From Helichrysum umbraculigerum (lineage: Eukaryota > Streptophyta > Magnoliopsida > Asterales > Asteraceae), in contig CATIUR010000003.1 of the NCBI GenBank assembly GCA_949592205.1, forward strand, positions 154,012,759 through 154,076,758: a stretch of DNA of 64,000 nt. Reading direction: 5' to 3'. The notes under the pieces are model-generated. The model did not search any database and was not told the DNA's origin. It saw only the letters and a list, made by a program, of their open reading frames with translations. Made by a program: the position numbers and the translations under genes. How positions within the stretch are numbered: position 1 is the stretch's first letter; the number at the start of each line of letters is the position of its first letter. Shown here in pieces: positions 1 to 12,123 of this stretch.

Positions 1-720
1 GTTGTTGGTGACTATGGTCACAAGTGTCAAATGTATATAGGAATATGTTGACAAAAAGCTAGAGGCTAAAACCAAATGGTTTGAAATATAGAGTGTCAAC
101 TAAAATGGTTCAAAATGACCATAATTTGGGAATACGTCCGTTTTCTCGTAAAACGTGTAAATTGAAAAAGTGTAAAAAGGAAAAGTTTCATTTTGGCATA
201 GTGGATGTGCCTGTAAAATTTTAGAATCTAACTCTAAACGAGTAAAAAGTTATACGCGATTGAAATTGGCTAAAAAAAATTGAGTTTTGCTGAAATTCAG
301 AAATATACTTGGGAACGCGATCCCAATGAATTTTCCGGATCGCGTTCGTATGTGTTATTTGGTCACAGAAAGTTTTGTGCTAGGGAACGCGATCCAGCCC
401 GTTGCTCCCGGATCGCGTTTGAAGGAATAATTTTGACAAATTTTTGCAAAATTTGAAAATGCGTAAGTCTTTAATAGCACTTTAGAGACCTCTTTTTTGC
501 AACAAAATTTCATTAACTCGGAATGAGTTGAAATTCGCATGGTCACTCGAAAACGGCCCAATGATCAAAGCTAAGTTACTTAGTCCTTTCAGTTTTTGGC
601 CATTCGGGGTCGTTTGTGGCCCGAAAATGGCATTTTTCTATTTTTCGGGCCTTATTTCGGACTTTTGACTTACGTTTCGAATTGGACTATTGTTTCTTTA
701 AGTCAAAGGATCATTCCTGT
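1..720 (+). mobile_element. LTR fragment, same family as the solo LTR at 36920-39250
   Basis: From about 200 to 720 this stretch follows the middle of the solo LTR at about 37650-38180 block by block. Both have self-complementary GAACGCGATCC / GGATCGCGTT pairs, then an AATTTTGACAA block, a GAAAATGCGTAAGTC block, CATTAACTCGG, AACGGCCCAATGATCAAA and GGCCATTCGGGGTC in the same order. Similarity fades after about 720. No LTR end is visible, so it is an internal piece cut by the window edge. No coding potential is seen; short ORFs here are chance. Confidence 0.6.
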
Positions 721-2973
721 GGCTAAATGTTTTATTAGAAATTGTGTATTGAATCAAATATGTATCTAGAATCCATTCCTAATGATATATAGATTTAGAA
801 TATGAATTATATTAATGAGAAATAGGTTATCTATTAAATAAATGCGATATGATATTGTAAGATTCGATTAGTATTCTTTATGTATTAATTTAAAGTGGAA
901 AATATTTGTTCTTAAGAGAGAATACTTGTATATATGATTAGTGAATTTGTTTTGACTACGGTTAAACAAGTGACGAAATAAATTGTGGACATGTTTACGA
1001 AATACACAGATTATGGTATTGTTTTAACTAATTAAAGAAGAGGTTTCACATGACTATGTATCTGTTAGTATCATTGTATATTGCGAATTTAGTATCATGA
1101 TATACTTTTATTATGAATTGTGTAATTGAGTTTTAGTGCAGAGATTTTAGTTATGAAATAACGATTATACGAAATATTGATTATACGAAATATGTGCTAA
1201 GCACAATGGTATTTTATGGATTTTGGATATGTTGGGAGTTTAATCTCTACCTAAGCTCAATTGTTGTTTGAAATTGATTATATGTGTAAGTATGAAATAA
1301 ATAATTTGAAATAATGACATGATTAATATATGTCATTGCTATGTGATTAGAAATATACATGTTTAATTGACTGATGAATGAATCAGAAAATGAATTCATC
1401 AGAGACAAGTTAAAAGGTCAAATAAATGATATTGACTGGAATATGTGAAATTTCTTACTTACGTGAAATCTATTAACTGAAATAAGTTGGATATATGTGA
1501 TCAAAGTGTTAGCAAGTGTTTTGTTTGTTGCGAATCATTGTATTACATGTTTACATGGAAATTACAATAAAACTGGATGGTGTGAAATAGCCTGAGAAGG
1601 AAGTGTGTATGACATAATCTGACGACGTCTGGCCAACGTAGTTATATTATGATATTCACATGAAATTGTTGAGGCTGTTGAATATCAAAAGGATTTAATG
1701 TAATTTTAGAAAGGTAATATTGAATTGTATCGGATAAAGGCAGAAACATGTAAGTCTATGCCTTATAAATGAGTTCAGTATTGATATGATGTGAATTTGG
1801 TATGAAATATAGAAATAGTAAACCATTAGACTATAGTCATAATGTGGTACCTATTGTAACAGAAATAAATGCTAGTCGAAATAAAACATGCAGTTGCCCC
1901 TAAGCTATTATCTTATTATGAATTCTGTTATTAAAAGTGGTATGATGAATCTTAAGTGGGGGAGAATCTTATTAAGTGATATGTAATAGATTAACAGAAA
2001 TAGAATTTAATTATGAAATAACATAATATAGAAATATAGTTAAAGAATTATGATTGATCATTGTTAACTGCGGTTAGCACTGATCCTGTATCAGAATTGT
2101 CTACGAAATATGATAATCTTGGTATTCATACTTTGCTGACATAGCTAATATGATACTACGAAATATATTATTGATAGTACCTATGTTAATTAAGGTAATA
2201 TGTGAGTACTAGCTTGTTAGCTAGTTATAATTGAATTAAAATTTTCATTGTTGAAATATGTATTGTGGTTTTTATAACCACTAATGTAATCATTATAAAG
2301 AAATAAATAGTATGTGTTTCCCTTATATCAAGTGATTATGTGTTTCAAAGTATCTATAAGACTAATAATAACAAATGACCCAGGAAAGTGGTCAGTATGA
2401 AATAGGATATATGCACAATATATGTGCGTGAGTAAAAATAGAAATATGCACATTTATAGAAATGTGAATGTGAAAATGATTGAAAATATGTATCTATATT
2501 ATAAGTTACTCAAATGAATGACGTATGCTATGTGAATTAGGATGGATATGGATTAAATTGAAATACACCCCTAATATGTACAAATAAATGAAATAAATTG
2601 TATATGATTAAGTGAATTATTAGGTATTCATATATGGTGCCTAATTGGATAGAAGTATATGAATACGTATCTAAGAAATATGCACACCTTATCTACATAT
2701 GATGAAAGATTATTACGTGATTAAAGTGTACGAAATATATAGCTGAAAAGCGACTAATACAATATATATATATTTAGGATTGTCTGGAATTAAAATGAAA
2801 TAGAAATAAAAGAGATTAGTGGATACATGAGTGGTGTACATTCATGTTATGAATCAATTGATGTGTAAAGTATCATATATGAAATAAACGCTTCCGCACT
2901 AGTAAAGAAAGTATTGATACGAATCTATAGGCGTGATATTCGTGAGGACACGAATGAAATAAGTGGGGGAGAC
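721..2973. other. AT-rich gene-free stretch, probably a decayed retroelement interior
   Basis: No ORF of note and no recognised protein. The word GAAATA recurs very often. The stretch ends at 2959-2973 in a purine-rich tract (AAGTGGGGGAGACT) immediately before an LTR-like TGTAACATCCC start, which looks like a polypurine tract next to a 3' LTR. A similar purine tract lies near 1953-1970. I infer the remains of a retrotransposon interior, but no gag or pol can be read. Confidence 0.35.
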
Positions 2974-5039
2974 TTGTAACATCCCAAAATCCAAAAGTAA
3001 TATTGTGAATAAAGTAATAGTAAATGTTTTAAGTTATTTTTACTCTCGGTGAAATAAAATAGTAATAACTGTGAGTCGGTTTTAAAGTTCCAGACAATGA
3101 TAATCACGGGGAATAAAATTAGACCACATGTATATCTAATATACACATGTATGTATGTATCACATATATCATTTCCAAAAACATTCCAGGAACTTCACGA
3201 TCAAGAAGAAAAATCGTGAAACCCTAAACCCTAAATTAGAAATCAATTCAAATCACGAAATTGAAGCAAGAAATCTCAAGTTCATCAATGATTAATCGAT
3301 TCTATCATAAGGTAATCTTTGTTCTTCATTTATTTTAACCTAGAATCTTAAATTCTATGGGTTTCATGGGTACTTATGAAATTAACGATTTTAATACGAA
3401 ATAAAGTATGAAATACATTGAATTGATGATAGATAAGCTTACTAATGATTTTGGTATCATTGAAATGAATTAAAAATTGAAGAATCAAAGAGGGTGTTCT
3501 TGGGGTTTTGATGGGTTTTGATGAATTAATGATTTTAATCTGAATTAGAGCTTGTAATTGATTTAACTATGGTATAGAAGTGAAATAATCATTGTTATCA
3601 ACATTAATTCATTATGAACTTGATAATTTTGTTCAAAGTATTAATGATCAAAGTGGGTTTTGATCATATGGATATGTTTTGGTGTTAATACACCTTGATT
3701 AGTGATTAAAATGATTGTTGAAGTATGTATATGAAGAAGTGAAATATTGAATCAAGAGGATTAAGCTATTAATGTAATTATGTTTATAAGAATTATGAGG
3801 ATTAAGTATATAAGATGATCATGGTGACCATTAGTAATGGTTGAAATAAGACACAAGTGCTATTTGATGATAATCACAAAGTAATGAAATAATGAGAATC
3901 AATGGAAATCAAGAAATAAATAATCATGAATAATATGATTAATCCAAGAGGGTGATGAATTGACTTAATTAATGTATTGATCATAATAAGCATTAGTTGT
4001 TGATTTGGTGTTATCATTTCGACATGCTATGTAATAGGTGATCAAGATGGGTGTTATCTACATTCTAGTGAAGGATCATACTTTTGACTAAAAGCCAAGG
4101 TGAGTGATACGGGAACTACTTGAATAATGATTGTACGTTCCGGATTGCTTACGAGCAAGAGGTTCATACAATCGTTTGGAATATTGTTTATCTCTTTTAG
4201 TTGTTTTAATTTTTGTTTCTTATAATTGTATCTCATGTGTGTTTCTATATTGTATCATGTTTCGTATCTTAAGAAATATTGGTTGTTGACCATAGTTGTT
4301 GATTGTTGTTAGTAGTTGAGTTAATTGGAAATAGTATAGTATTATGTGGATTATTGAAGTATGTGGATTATGTGAAATTGTAGGATTATGTGAATTAGGA
4401 GAATTATGTGTATTAGGAGAATTATGTGAATTAGGAGGATTATGAGAATTATGTGGAATATATGGATTTAGTATTGTAGAGATTGCTTATTACGAAATAA
4501 ATGAATATCACGAAATAAGTGCTTGGCACTACTTGGTATCTATTAGGCTTGGTGTCCATATGGGATTGGTGCCATGCTTACTTGTATCTATTGAATCATG
4601 GATCCATACGAAATATTGCATAATCTTTATTGTTGTTCAATAGTTTCTATTTAAAAGAAATAAGTAGCTATTAATGAATTGTATCTTGTTGGTGAATTAT
4701 TTATTTAGTTGCTTGTATACTCACTAAGCTATATGCTTACTAGTATCAGTGGTTTTATTTTGTAGGTGTTGGTTCGGTTGAACCAATTGAGATGAATTGT
4801 GATTACGAGAGGTAGCGTGGATTGAAGCTTGTAGTGTTATTAGACAAGTTTCACATTCTATTGAATTGTCGTTTTGTATTACCATTGTATAAATCGCCCA
4901 AAAGATTATGTTTTAGTGAAATTTGAAATAGATGAATTTATTTTGATTTTGAAACAATTAAATGTGGAATTTAAATGGGACCAAAGCAACGAAATTATTT
5001 AAAAAAAAAAAAAAAATCTTGTGAATTCAGGGCGTTTCA
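2974..5039 (+). repeat. LTR-like repeat (about 2.07 kb), probable 3' LTR
   Basis: Begins TGTAACATCCCAAAAT directly after a purine-rich tract and ends near GGGCGTTTCA at 5039. It shares a GTTCCAGACAAT block and overall plan with the solo LTR at 36920, and is related in inverted orientation to 5040-6490: both start TGTAACATCCC and share a GGTTTTAAAGTTCCAGA block, an ATCACGGGGAATAAAA block and CACATGTATAT. The 5' partner LTR is not in the window. The right end is less certain than the left because a poly(A) run (about 5001-5016) lies just before it. Confidence 0.5.
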
Positions 5040-6490
5040 AGCGCCATTCCTACAAAACACTCATTCCACAATTTTACATGATCATCACATCATCCACACA
5101 CCAATTCATTTAATCAACCAAATATCTAAACACACAATACACCACATAAAATTATCATCACACAACAAATCACTATCCCAGTAACCATTTTTAGAAACAA
5201 GATTCGACACCATTAGTATTCCATTGGGTATTACCACCCTATTACTCGCATCAATCTAATACTATACAATCATAATAATTCACAGTGAAGAAACAAAGTA
5301 AAATACAGATAAATATTACTTATTCATTTCCCATAACACTCACCTTTGCTTTCTAGGCAAGGGCATGATATTGCACTTGAATAACAAAGCCACCATTCTT
5401 GATCACTTAGCATATACCATATGAATACAATAATACATTTAGCAACACATAATAATCATGATCAACTACTAAAATCATCAATCCATCATCCCCTTAGGAT
5501 TGATTATTTCAAATTCATGATCTCTCTCTCCATAATCATCTTTGATTCCACTATTACTCAGTTACATAATTACTTCAATTATGATTATTATAACCACAAT
5601 TTTTCTACTTAATAACTTTGATGGATTCACATGATTACATTATTTCATATGATTTGATTACTTGTAATATTACTTTAAATATCAATCATTCATCATGTTC
5701 TTCATCAATTCAATAAACCATAATCATCCTCACAATTAACACTAATCTAATTACTTAATTCTTTGATTCAATACTTCTATATTTCCTTTAAATCATATTC
5801 CCACAACAATTTAACCCATCAAATAAGGTATATTAACATCAATTCATCACTCTTTTTATAAAACCCATTTGATTATCAATCATATAATTCAATTAATCCA
5901 TTATTTCATTGGATTAATATCATTCATCATTATATACATACTTATCTAACCTTAATTCATCATATTACACTTAAATTTTAACCTAGAAACCATTAATTCT
6001 TCATATAATTCGAAATCTCCATGAAACCCTAAGTTTCAATTCAAATTTAAAGAGGAATCATGATTACCTTGTGTTAGAGATGATTAATCCTTGTTGAATT
6101 CAAGTTCCCTAGCTTCGATTTCATGTTTTGGAAGTGATTTAGTTTTGGGTTAGGGTTTCATACGAGTTTTTGAAGCTCCTGGATAGTTTTAGAAGTGTTT
6201 ATGATGACATATGATACGTACACATACATTAGTAGATATACATGTGTTTTAATTTTTATTCCCCGTGATTATAATTTTCTGGAACTTTAAAACCGACATA
6301 CATTTTCTATTATATAATAGCTTTTAAATAGAATTATTTCAAAAACAAATATATTTCCGCGTACACTAAAATAATACCTCGAATATTGGGAGTTTTAAAA
6401 TTCATAATACTTAAAACAATTAGTTTTACTTTTACAACAATAGTATTTCTTTACTTATAAAAACAGTATTTCAAATTTTGGGATGTTACA
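5040..6490 (-). repeat. truncated LTR of the same family, inverted relative to 2974-5039
   Basis: Read on the minus strand from 6490 it begins TGTAACATCCCAAAAT and follows the plan of the neighbouring LTR: GTCGGTTTTAAAGTTCCAGA, the CACGGGGAATAAAA block, an AAACCCTAA stretch and an AAGGTGAGTG block. It stops matching near the TTTTGTAGG word, so the last 270 bp or so are missing and it abuts the end of the other LTR at 5039/5040. The small ORFs here (such as 5421-5612) have no recognisable product and are treated as chance. Confidence 0.5.
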
Positions 6491-6506
6491 AAATCAAGTG
6501 ATAAAA

Positions 6507-7760
6507 TTTAGGGTCTCGACACTTAGTGAAAATCCGTGTTTTCTGGTTTGTGCGACGTTAGGTGCGACGTCGCATGTCCAGACTGCGACGTTGAGCATGG
6601 CGTCGCTATGTGCGATTTTTGCAATTTAATGCGACGTTGTGGGTGGCGTCGCTATGTGCGACGTTGTTGATTCTTGCGACTTAAGGGTCTGCGTCGCTAA
6701 ATGCGACTTCGGCCAATTAAGGCGACGTTGGGGCTGACGTCGCTATATGCGACGTCGTGATGTGTTTTGCGACGTCGCAGATGACGTCGCACAAAGTCTG
6801 GGCCAAAAACGACATTGCGGTCTGATGACCGGAATTTGTGTCGAAAACGAGTTTTCCGGCGACCATTTGGTCCAAAACTTTTACCCAATCCATATTTGGA
6901 CATTATCAACTTAAACAAACCATAAACAAGTAAAAGTAAGTGAAATCGGAGAGTTTCGGGTTTTGTCGGAAACTTACAAAGTGTCGGATTAAAAATCCGA
7001 AAAGATGAAGTTGTAGATCGTGATGAGGTGAACGTTTTTCCCTAAATAGCTCCGGTGATTCGACGTCGTTTGGTGGTGTTATTTGTGAATTAAAGGTGGT
7101 GGTGTGGTGGTTTGGTAAGAGAGAAAAGAGAGAAAAAGAAAGAAGAGAGAAGATGAAGATGATGATGATGAAATGGTGAGGAAGGTGGGGAATCCCCCAT
7201 TTTTGGCTGATTTTCGTGGGGCCCACCCCATGTGGGTGTGTCCCAATTTTAACTCCGCGTATTCGCGCTCCGTGCGGTGTTCGTTTTCCCGGTCGTTTAA
7301 ACGTTAAATAATTATTTTATACGTTTAATTACATGTTTTAAAAATACGAATAATTAATCGATATTTCACTTGAAGTATTTGATAAAATACTTTATAATTG
7401 AGTTATAAAATATAACTTAGCTTGTTTCGTCTTGTTTGCGCGTTTGATGGTTTAACCGCATAAAATATCACTTGTACGATACGAGTTTGAATTGGAATAT
7501 TATAACAATAATATTTTTGGGACATAATAGTGTTATTAAATAATATTATATTATTCAATAAAATTGTTCACCAACGTCCGTATTTGCTTGAAACGAATTA
7601 CATTCGATTTGATTCTTGTACGATTTAATCAAATCGCATACTTGTATATATTCAACAATATATGTTATTTGATACACAAATTAGCCTAACATAGAACTAA
7701 TTACATGTATTAAAACTTGATTAGGCACTAATTAATAGTCCTAATTTGACGGGCGTCACA
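6507..7760 (-). repeat. truncated chromovirus LTR, related to the LTR at 27637-30108
   Basis: On the minus strand it starts TGTGACGCCCGTCAAATTAGG at 7760. It then follows the LTR of the outer gypsy element: the ATACATGTAATTAGTTC block, GCTAATTTGTGTATCAA, CGATTTGATTAAATCG, CACCAACGTCCG, and the block around 6840-6912 with GAAAACGAGTTTTC and TTTGGTCCAAAA. It continues to the CGACACTTAGT word near 6515, which corresponds to about 28770 in the reference LTR. The remaining 1.1 kb of the LTR is absent and the inverted LTR at 6490 takes its place. Confidence 0.65.
6541..6800. repeat. array of self-complementary GCGACGT / ACGTCGC motifs inside the LTR fragment
   Basis: In about 260 bp the words GCGACGT, GCGTCGC, GCGACTT and ACGTCGC occur more than a dozen times in both orientations, including perfect GCGACGTCGC palindromes. 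The array occupies the position that holds the GCGACACTT/AAGTGTCGC array in the related LTR at about 28799-29205. Such a cluster could form hairpins in RNA and is unusually rich in CpG for this AT-rich region. Its function is unknown. Confidence 0.75.
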
Positions 7761-7768
7761 AAATAAGA

Positions 7769-8442
7769 GTAAAAATTTGTGAGATAACAGAGGAACCAAT
7801 GATATGGTGCTATGTGTACAAATAGAATACAAAACCCATTTACCTCTTAAGTTAAATATCTCACAAACGACAAATCGAAAAATTATGAAAATTGCACCAT
7901 TAGATTTAGCGTTTGATCCTCTTCGATTTGCCGTCTATTAAGGCATACTTTCGACGAGTTTTTTTTTTCATTATTTTTTGTTGGTTTTACATTACTAACA
8001 CGTGTGTTACAGTGTTGCGTCCCTAAACCCTAAACCCTAAACCCTAACCCCTAAACCCCAAACCCTAAACGCTTTATAAAACTCTAAACCCTAAATCATA
8101 CTAAACCCTAAACTCTGCTAAACCCTAACACTAAACCCTGCTAAACCCTGCTAAACCCTAACTCTAACCCCTAACCCTAAACCCTAAATCAAATGTCTAA
8201 TCAATCAATAACATATGTGTTACTAATATGTAAACCCACCAAAAAAATGGAAAAAAAAAAAAGTTTGTCAGAAGTATGCCTTGATGGACGGCAAATCGAA
8301 GAGGATAAAACGCTGAAAAATATGGTGCAATTTTCATGATTTTTCGACTTGTCGTTTGTGAGATATTTAATTTTTAAAAACGTGGATGAGAGAGAAAAAA
8401 GTGACACATAGCATATTGTGGTTGGTTACCCCATTCTCACCC
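7769..8442. mobile_element. fold-back (MULE/MITE-like) element with a telomere-repeat core
   Basis: Two long arms match each other in inverted orientation: about 7790-8010 against about 8205-8430. Both contain ATATCTCACAAACGACAA, AAAATTGCACCAT, CCTCTTCGATTTGCCGTC and AAGGCATACTT when read outside-in. The loop (8021-8188) is degenerate CCCTAAA telomere repeat. Flanks AAAATAAGA (7760-7768) and AAAATAAAT (8443-8451) agree at 7 of 9 bases, compatible with an old 9-bp target duplication of Mutator type. No transposase is encoded. The ORF at 8201-8407 is arm sequence. Confidence 0.65.
8021..8188. repeat. interstitial telomere-type repeat, degenerate (CCCTAAA)n
   Basis: About 170 bp built from CCCTAAA units with variants such as CCCTAAACTCTGCTAAA and CCCTAACC, all on the plus strand. 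This is the plant telomere unit (TTTAGGG on the other strand). It sits exactly between the two inverted arms of the fold-back element, so it is part of that element and not a chromosome end. Confidence 0.88.
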
Positions 8443-8787
8443 AAAATAAATGGTCTCAATTGAACTCTTCTCATTACTCTTTAATATTATTTTTATTTCA
8501 ATTTCAATTTCAATTTAATTTTAATATTTTTTATTTTTTTTGTTAATCCTTAATAAAAGAGCAGGGATAATAAATTTTGGCGATCAAAACTATGACTTGA
8601 TTTAAATAGCCAAATAGGTTATAATGTTAACTTTCAAAACCACTCATCAGCTGCAAACTCGTAACAAATCATTTTTTCAACCAAAGTTGTAGTGTTTTCC
8701 AAAGGTTGGGGCAAAAGAAGCATACAAAGGGTGTTAAGGCACATTTTACGGAATATAAGTCTACTTCCGAGTCCAATGAGTAAATGA
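8443..8787. other. gene-free spacer
   Basis: AT-rich sequence with a short ATTTCA microsatellite near 8487-8516. Nothing else is recognised. Confidence 0.6.
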
Positions 8788-9313
8788 CAGTGTTTTAAGA
8801 CCCGGTTCGACCGGCCCGGTCGGATCGGAGATTTAAAGGATTCCGGCTCAAAAAACCCCGGATTTTTCGATAAGTTGACTAGTCAACGGGCCGGTTGGGC
8901 CGGCCGGTCGAACCGGGTTGGACCGGGACCCGGAAAAGAGTATCGACCCGGGTCAAGTAATTTACTTTTTTTTTTTTTTTTGTAACCTAATTAAATTAAT
9001 AGATTTTCAAGATTATTAAGCTGATAAATTCTTCACTATCTGAATATGTAGATTTATGATTTTGTAAAATGTTTGCAAGTGTGTAACGGAATAAATATGT
9101 AGATGGGTTGGCCTTGGCTTTATAGACATTTTGCATGTAAACTATGGCATAAAATTAGTTAATTAGTTTTGTATGTCTTTATTCCATGTATATAATGGGA
9201 TTTCAAGGTTTTTAACAATTCCGGTTCGACCTTTCGGCCCAACCAGTCCGACCGATCCGACCAGAAATCTGCACAAATCCGGTTCGATTAAAAACCCGGG
9301 TTTTAAAACATTG
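8788..9313. mobile_element. hAT-type non-autonomous DNA transposon (MITE), 526 bp
   Basis: The terminal inverted repeats are CAGTGTTTTAAGACCCGG at the left and CAATGTTTTAAAACCCGG at the right (reverse complement). They are followed inward by CCGGTTCGACCGG-type sequence on both sides. A perfect 8-bp duplication GTAAATGA flanks it at 8780-8787 and 9314-9321. The CA start and 8-bp duplication are hallmarks of the hAT superfamily. A poly(T) tract near 8967-8982 lies inside. No transposase is present; the opposing small ORFs at 9163-9436 only cross the right end. Confidence 0.83.
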
Positions 9314-9321
9314 GTAAATGA

Positions 9322-9854
9322 GGATGTGGAGCAGAGTAAACATTTGAAATGCAGGTCGTATGTCGCAATAGTCATGATGCATTTTCCTGTGGGCATCATA
9401 AAAGAATGGAAGAAGCCAGGGAACTCTCTTGGGTGAACCTCAAGTGCGATGAAATCTAAGTGTCACTGGATCTGCCCATTAAAGGTACAAGATAGAAAAC
9501 TAATGGAAGCTCCAAATATAAACCAAAATCAACAGAAGTAACGTAGAGAGTTAACAAACTAGACTTGTTTTACAATTGATTTAAACTACAAAGTAATACT
9601 ATGAAAGTAAAACAGTCTAAAATTACATCACTCTTCCAACAATATGAAACAAACAAAAAGCACGAAATCAAGACTTGTAACAATATACATATACATCTTT
9701 AATATGCTAATGACCCCACTCGAGGGTAAATAACCCCCACCAAAAAATATTCCAACTGCTTGTGTTTTAGAACATGGTGTATGTTTTTTCAACTTTAAGC
9801 TTTATGTTTTTACTCCTGCTTTTTCTTCATCCATTCAAGGAATCTGTGACTACC
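9322..9854. other. 3' flank and probable 3' UTR of the CGR2/3-type gene
   Basis: No coding sequence is seen. The part nearest 9855 should be the 3' UTR of the minus-strand methyltransferase gene. The rest is unassigned spacer. Confidence 0.5.
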
Positions 9855-12123
9855 TCAATGAAGTGATTTAAGATGAAAAATTTGACAGCTTGATTGGTAT
9901 GCCTTCTTGGCTGCAGCCATTTCAAACTTCTTAGTAGCGACTTCATTCTCTTCTAATTTAGTCTGAACAAAAAACCGAATCCACCAGGAAGAGCTTCGCA
10001 GTTTTGCCTAACACAACATCAAGAAGTTGTTATTTATTAGAGGAGATATCTTCAACCCATATGCATTAAAACAGACCCACTCAGGTCAAACACACCAATT
10101 AGGTAAACTATACAAAACAGCGAAAAAGGATATGGGTCAAATGCTTACAAGGCCCTAAATCGTATTATCTAGAAAACTTATCTTATTATTTATCATTTAT
10201 ATAATACTTTACTGATTTTGATAGACATAGCCCTTTATTAATCAACGATCACTTTATTAATGATTCATAGACGTGTTTAAGACATAAATTTAATTCTGTA
10301 AACCATTGTATCGATATAAAGGTGCTTACATAAAATCATCTAGGTTCTAATATAGAAATTCATTTGGATAGAGGGTTTTATATCAACCAATAGTAAAGCT
10401 ATAAACCATCACAAAATAAAGATCAGCAATTGATATTATCATCCAACCATATGAACTTCAATTCTCATTATTGTGTTGGAATTTAGATAAAAAATGAACT
10501 CAGTGATTAACAGTGAACTTACAGGACGGCCAAATTTGGACATCTCTGCAACTTTAACTCTACGCTGGCCGGGATAACCTGCATACAAAAAGATTGAACA
10601 TAATAAGCTATCTTGATCATTTATTTGCTTATGTAATATTGGATGTGGCAAGATGGGGAGGTCTTGGGTAGCGGGTTCCGGTTAGTACGGGTCAGTTTTA
10701 GTACATGATGGGTTGCCCCATCTGTCCGGCTTTTTATTTACTGAATGTGCTAATTATGATTATAAATACACTAAGAAATCAAAAAAAAAATAAAAAATTC
10801 AGGAAACTATCAACCAGTTTGCCCTGGTTTGTAATATTACAAAATCCAAATTTACCCATTTATAAGTGGCATAAGTCATAAGTGCCACCTTTGTGCAATC
10901 TACATGAGTAACTAATTAAAAACAAATAATATGATAGCTCAGAAATGTACCAGAAAGAATAACAAATCCATCTGAAGATACTCTAGCCAATTCAGGAAGA
11001 GTCTTGTTGAGGTACCTTGGAGACAAGTAGTCAAGAGCATCTGACACTATGACAAGAGAGAAGGACTTTGATTTATAAGGGAGAGGAAACTTAATATCAG
11101 CAACACGAACAATGCCTTTGCGTATAAGGTTCTTGCAGTTGGCATCACTGTCATCCAAATCATATGGTTCCAGACCCCATGCTTCTGTATCTTCTTCTTT
11201 TGAAAACTTAGAGACTACTGCACAGGACTCAGGACCCACATGCAGAACTTTATGCATGCTATCACCGTATGCTTTCTTCAGATATGGTAATGCTTGATAA
11301 ATCTCTGCTGAGCATGAAACACCACCACCTATATATACAGATGAGCATTGGTCATTGAGATCAGGTGTTCTTTATTGAGGAACTGGTTTTAGAAATGGTG
11401 CCGTTATAAATTAGAAAAAACACCCCATGTAGCTGATTATTCGTATCAATACTAAGCTTAAATCTGCTAATAGTGAAGACATGGATAAAGGAACAGGGAC
11501 ATCAAATATTACCACCATTTAAACAAAAAGATTGTTTTATACTGATGAATAGATGCCACTGTCAGTAATTTCGCAGTGCTGCACAGATCGGGTTGTTTAG
11601 CATATATCTAATGACTAATGATTTACCTTCAAGCCTACTTAAAGATGCTTTATCACCGCTGCTGCCACCTGTCACAAAATAGCCTCAGTTAGTTCTTGGA
11701 GAAAACGGTATCAAAAAGACTGATTTTTAGCTGATACAAAATCCAGAATTGTGTGTAACTCAAAGCGTTTATGTTTGTGTTTGTTCAATCATATTGCCAA
11801 ATGTTTACCAACCTGAACCACTATACACGTAACCAATTATCAGAAAAGCTCCCTGAAATTTACCACCAAAAGTAAATTCCCACTCAGCATTGGCAGACAA
11901 AGATATAATATGGAAGAAAGTATGCTAAAATCTCAAATATCTAAATCACGAAAAACATCAAAGACATTACATCTGAATACAATAGCTCTGAGAAACTTAC
12001 CACTACTACAAGCCCAACAGATAAAAACGGCGACGCACGTGATTTCGAATTCAACGATCCCATAAACGGAATGCCAGCTCCATCTCCCAATCTCCTAGAT
12101 AAACTAGCTGGCCTCCTTGACAT
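9855..12123 (-). CDS. CGR3: probable Golgi pectin (homogalacturonan) methyltransferase, CGR2/CGR3 family
   Basis: Six coding exons, joined in transcription order: 12123-12001, 11852-11813, 11668-11627, 11328-10951, 10578-10523, 10007-9855. Every intron is GT-AG and the frames join to 263 codons plus stop. The product starts MSRRPASLSRRLGDG and has one membrane segment around residues 33-52 (type II Golgi protein). It then has a methyltransferase-like domain with VLHVGPESC near 96-104, EAWGLEPYDLDD, ADIKFPLPYK and VSDALDYLSP, and ends in SSSWWIRFFVQTKLEENE and FHLKSLH. This layout matches Arabidopsis CGR2/CGR3, which methyl-esterify homogalacturonan in the Golgi. Length is about the family norm and no break is seen. 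CGR2 and CGR3 are close paralogues, so the symbol is a best guess. Confidence 0.93.

Noticed and set aside
4975..5612. Plus-strand ORFs of 63-69 residues
   Set aside because: Low-complexity AT-rich translations within LTR sequence, with no homologue recognised.
6541..6800. CRISPR-like repeat array
   Set aside because: Plant nuclear DNA, motifs irregularly spaced and in both orientations, no uniform spacers.
8021..8188. Chromosome end
   Set aside because: The telomere repeat is degenerate, short and enclosed by inverted arms with host sequence on both sides.
10916..11257. 113-residue ORF as an independent gene
   Set aside because: It is exon 4 of the methyltransferase gene plus intron read-through.
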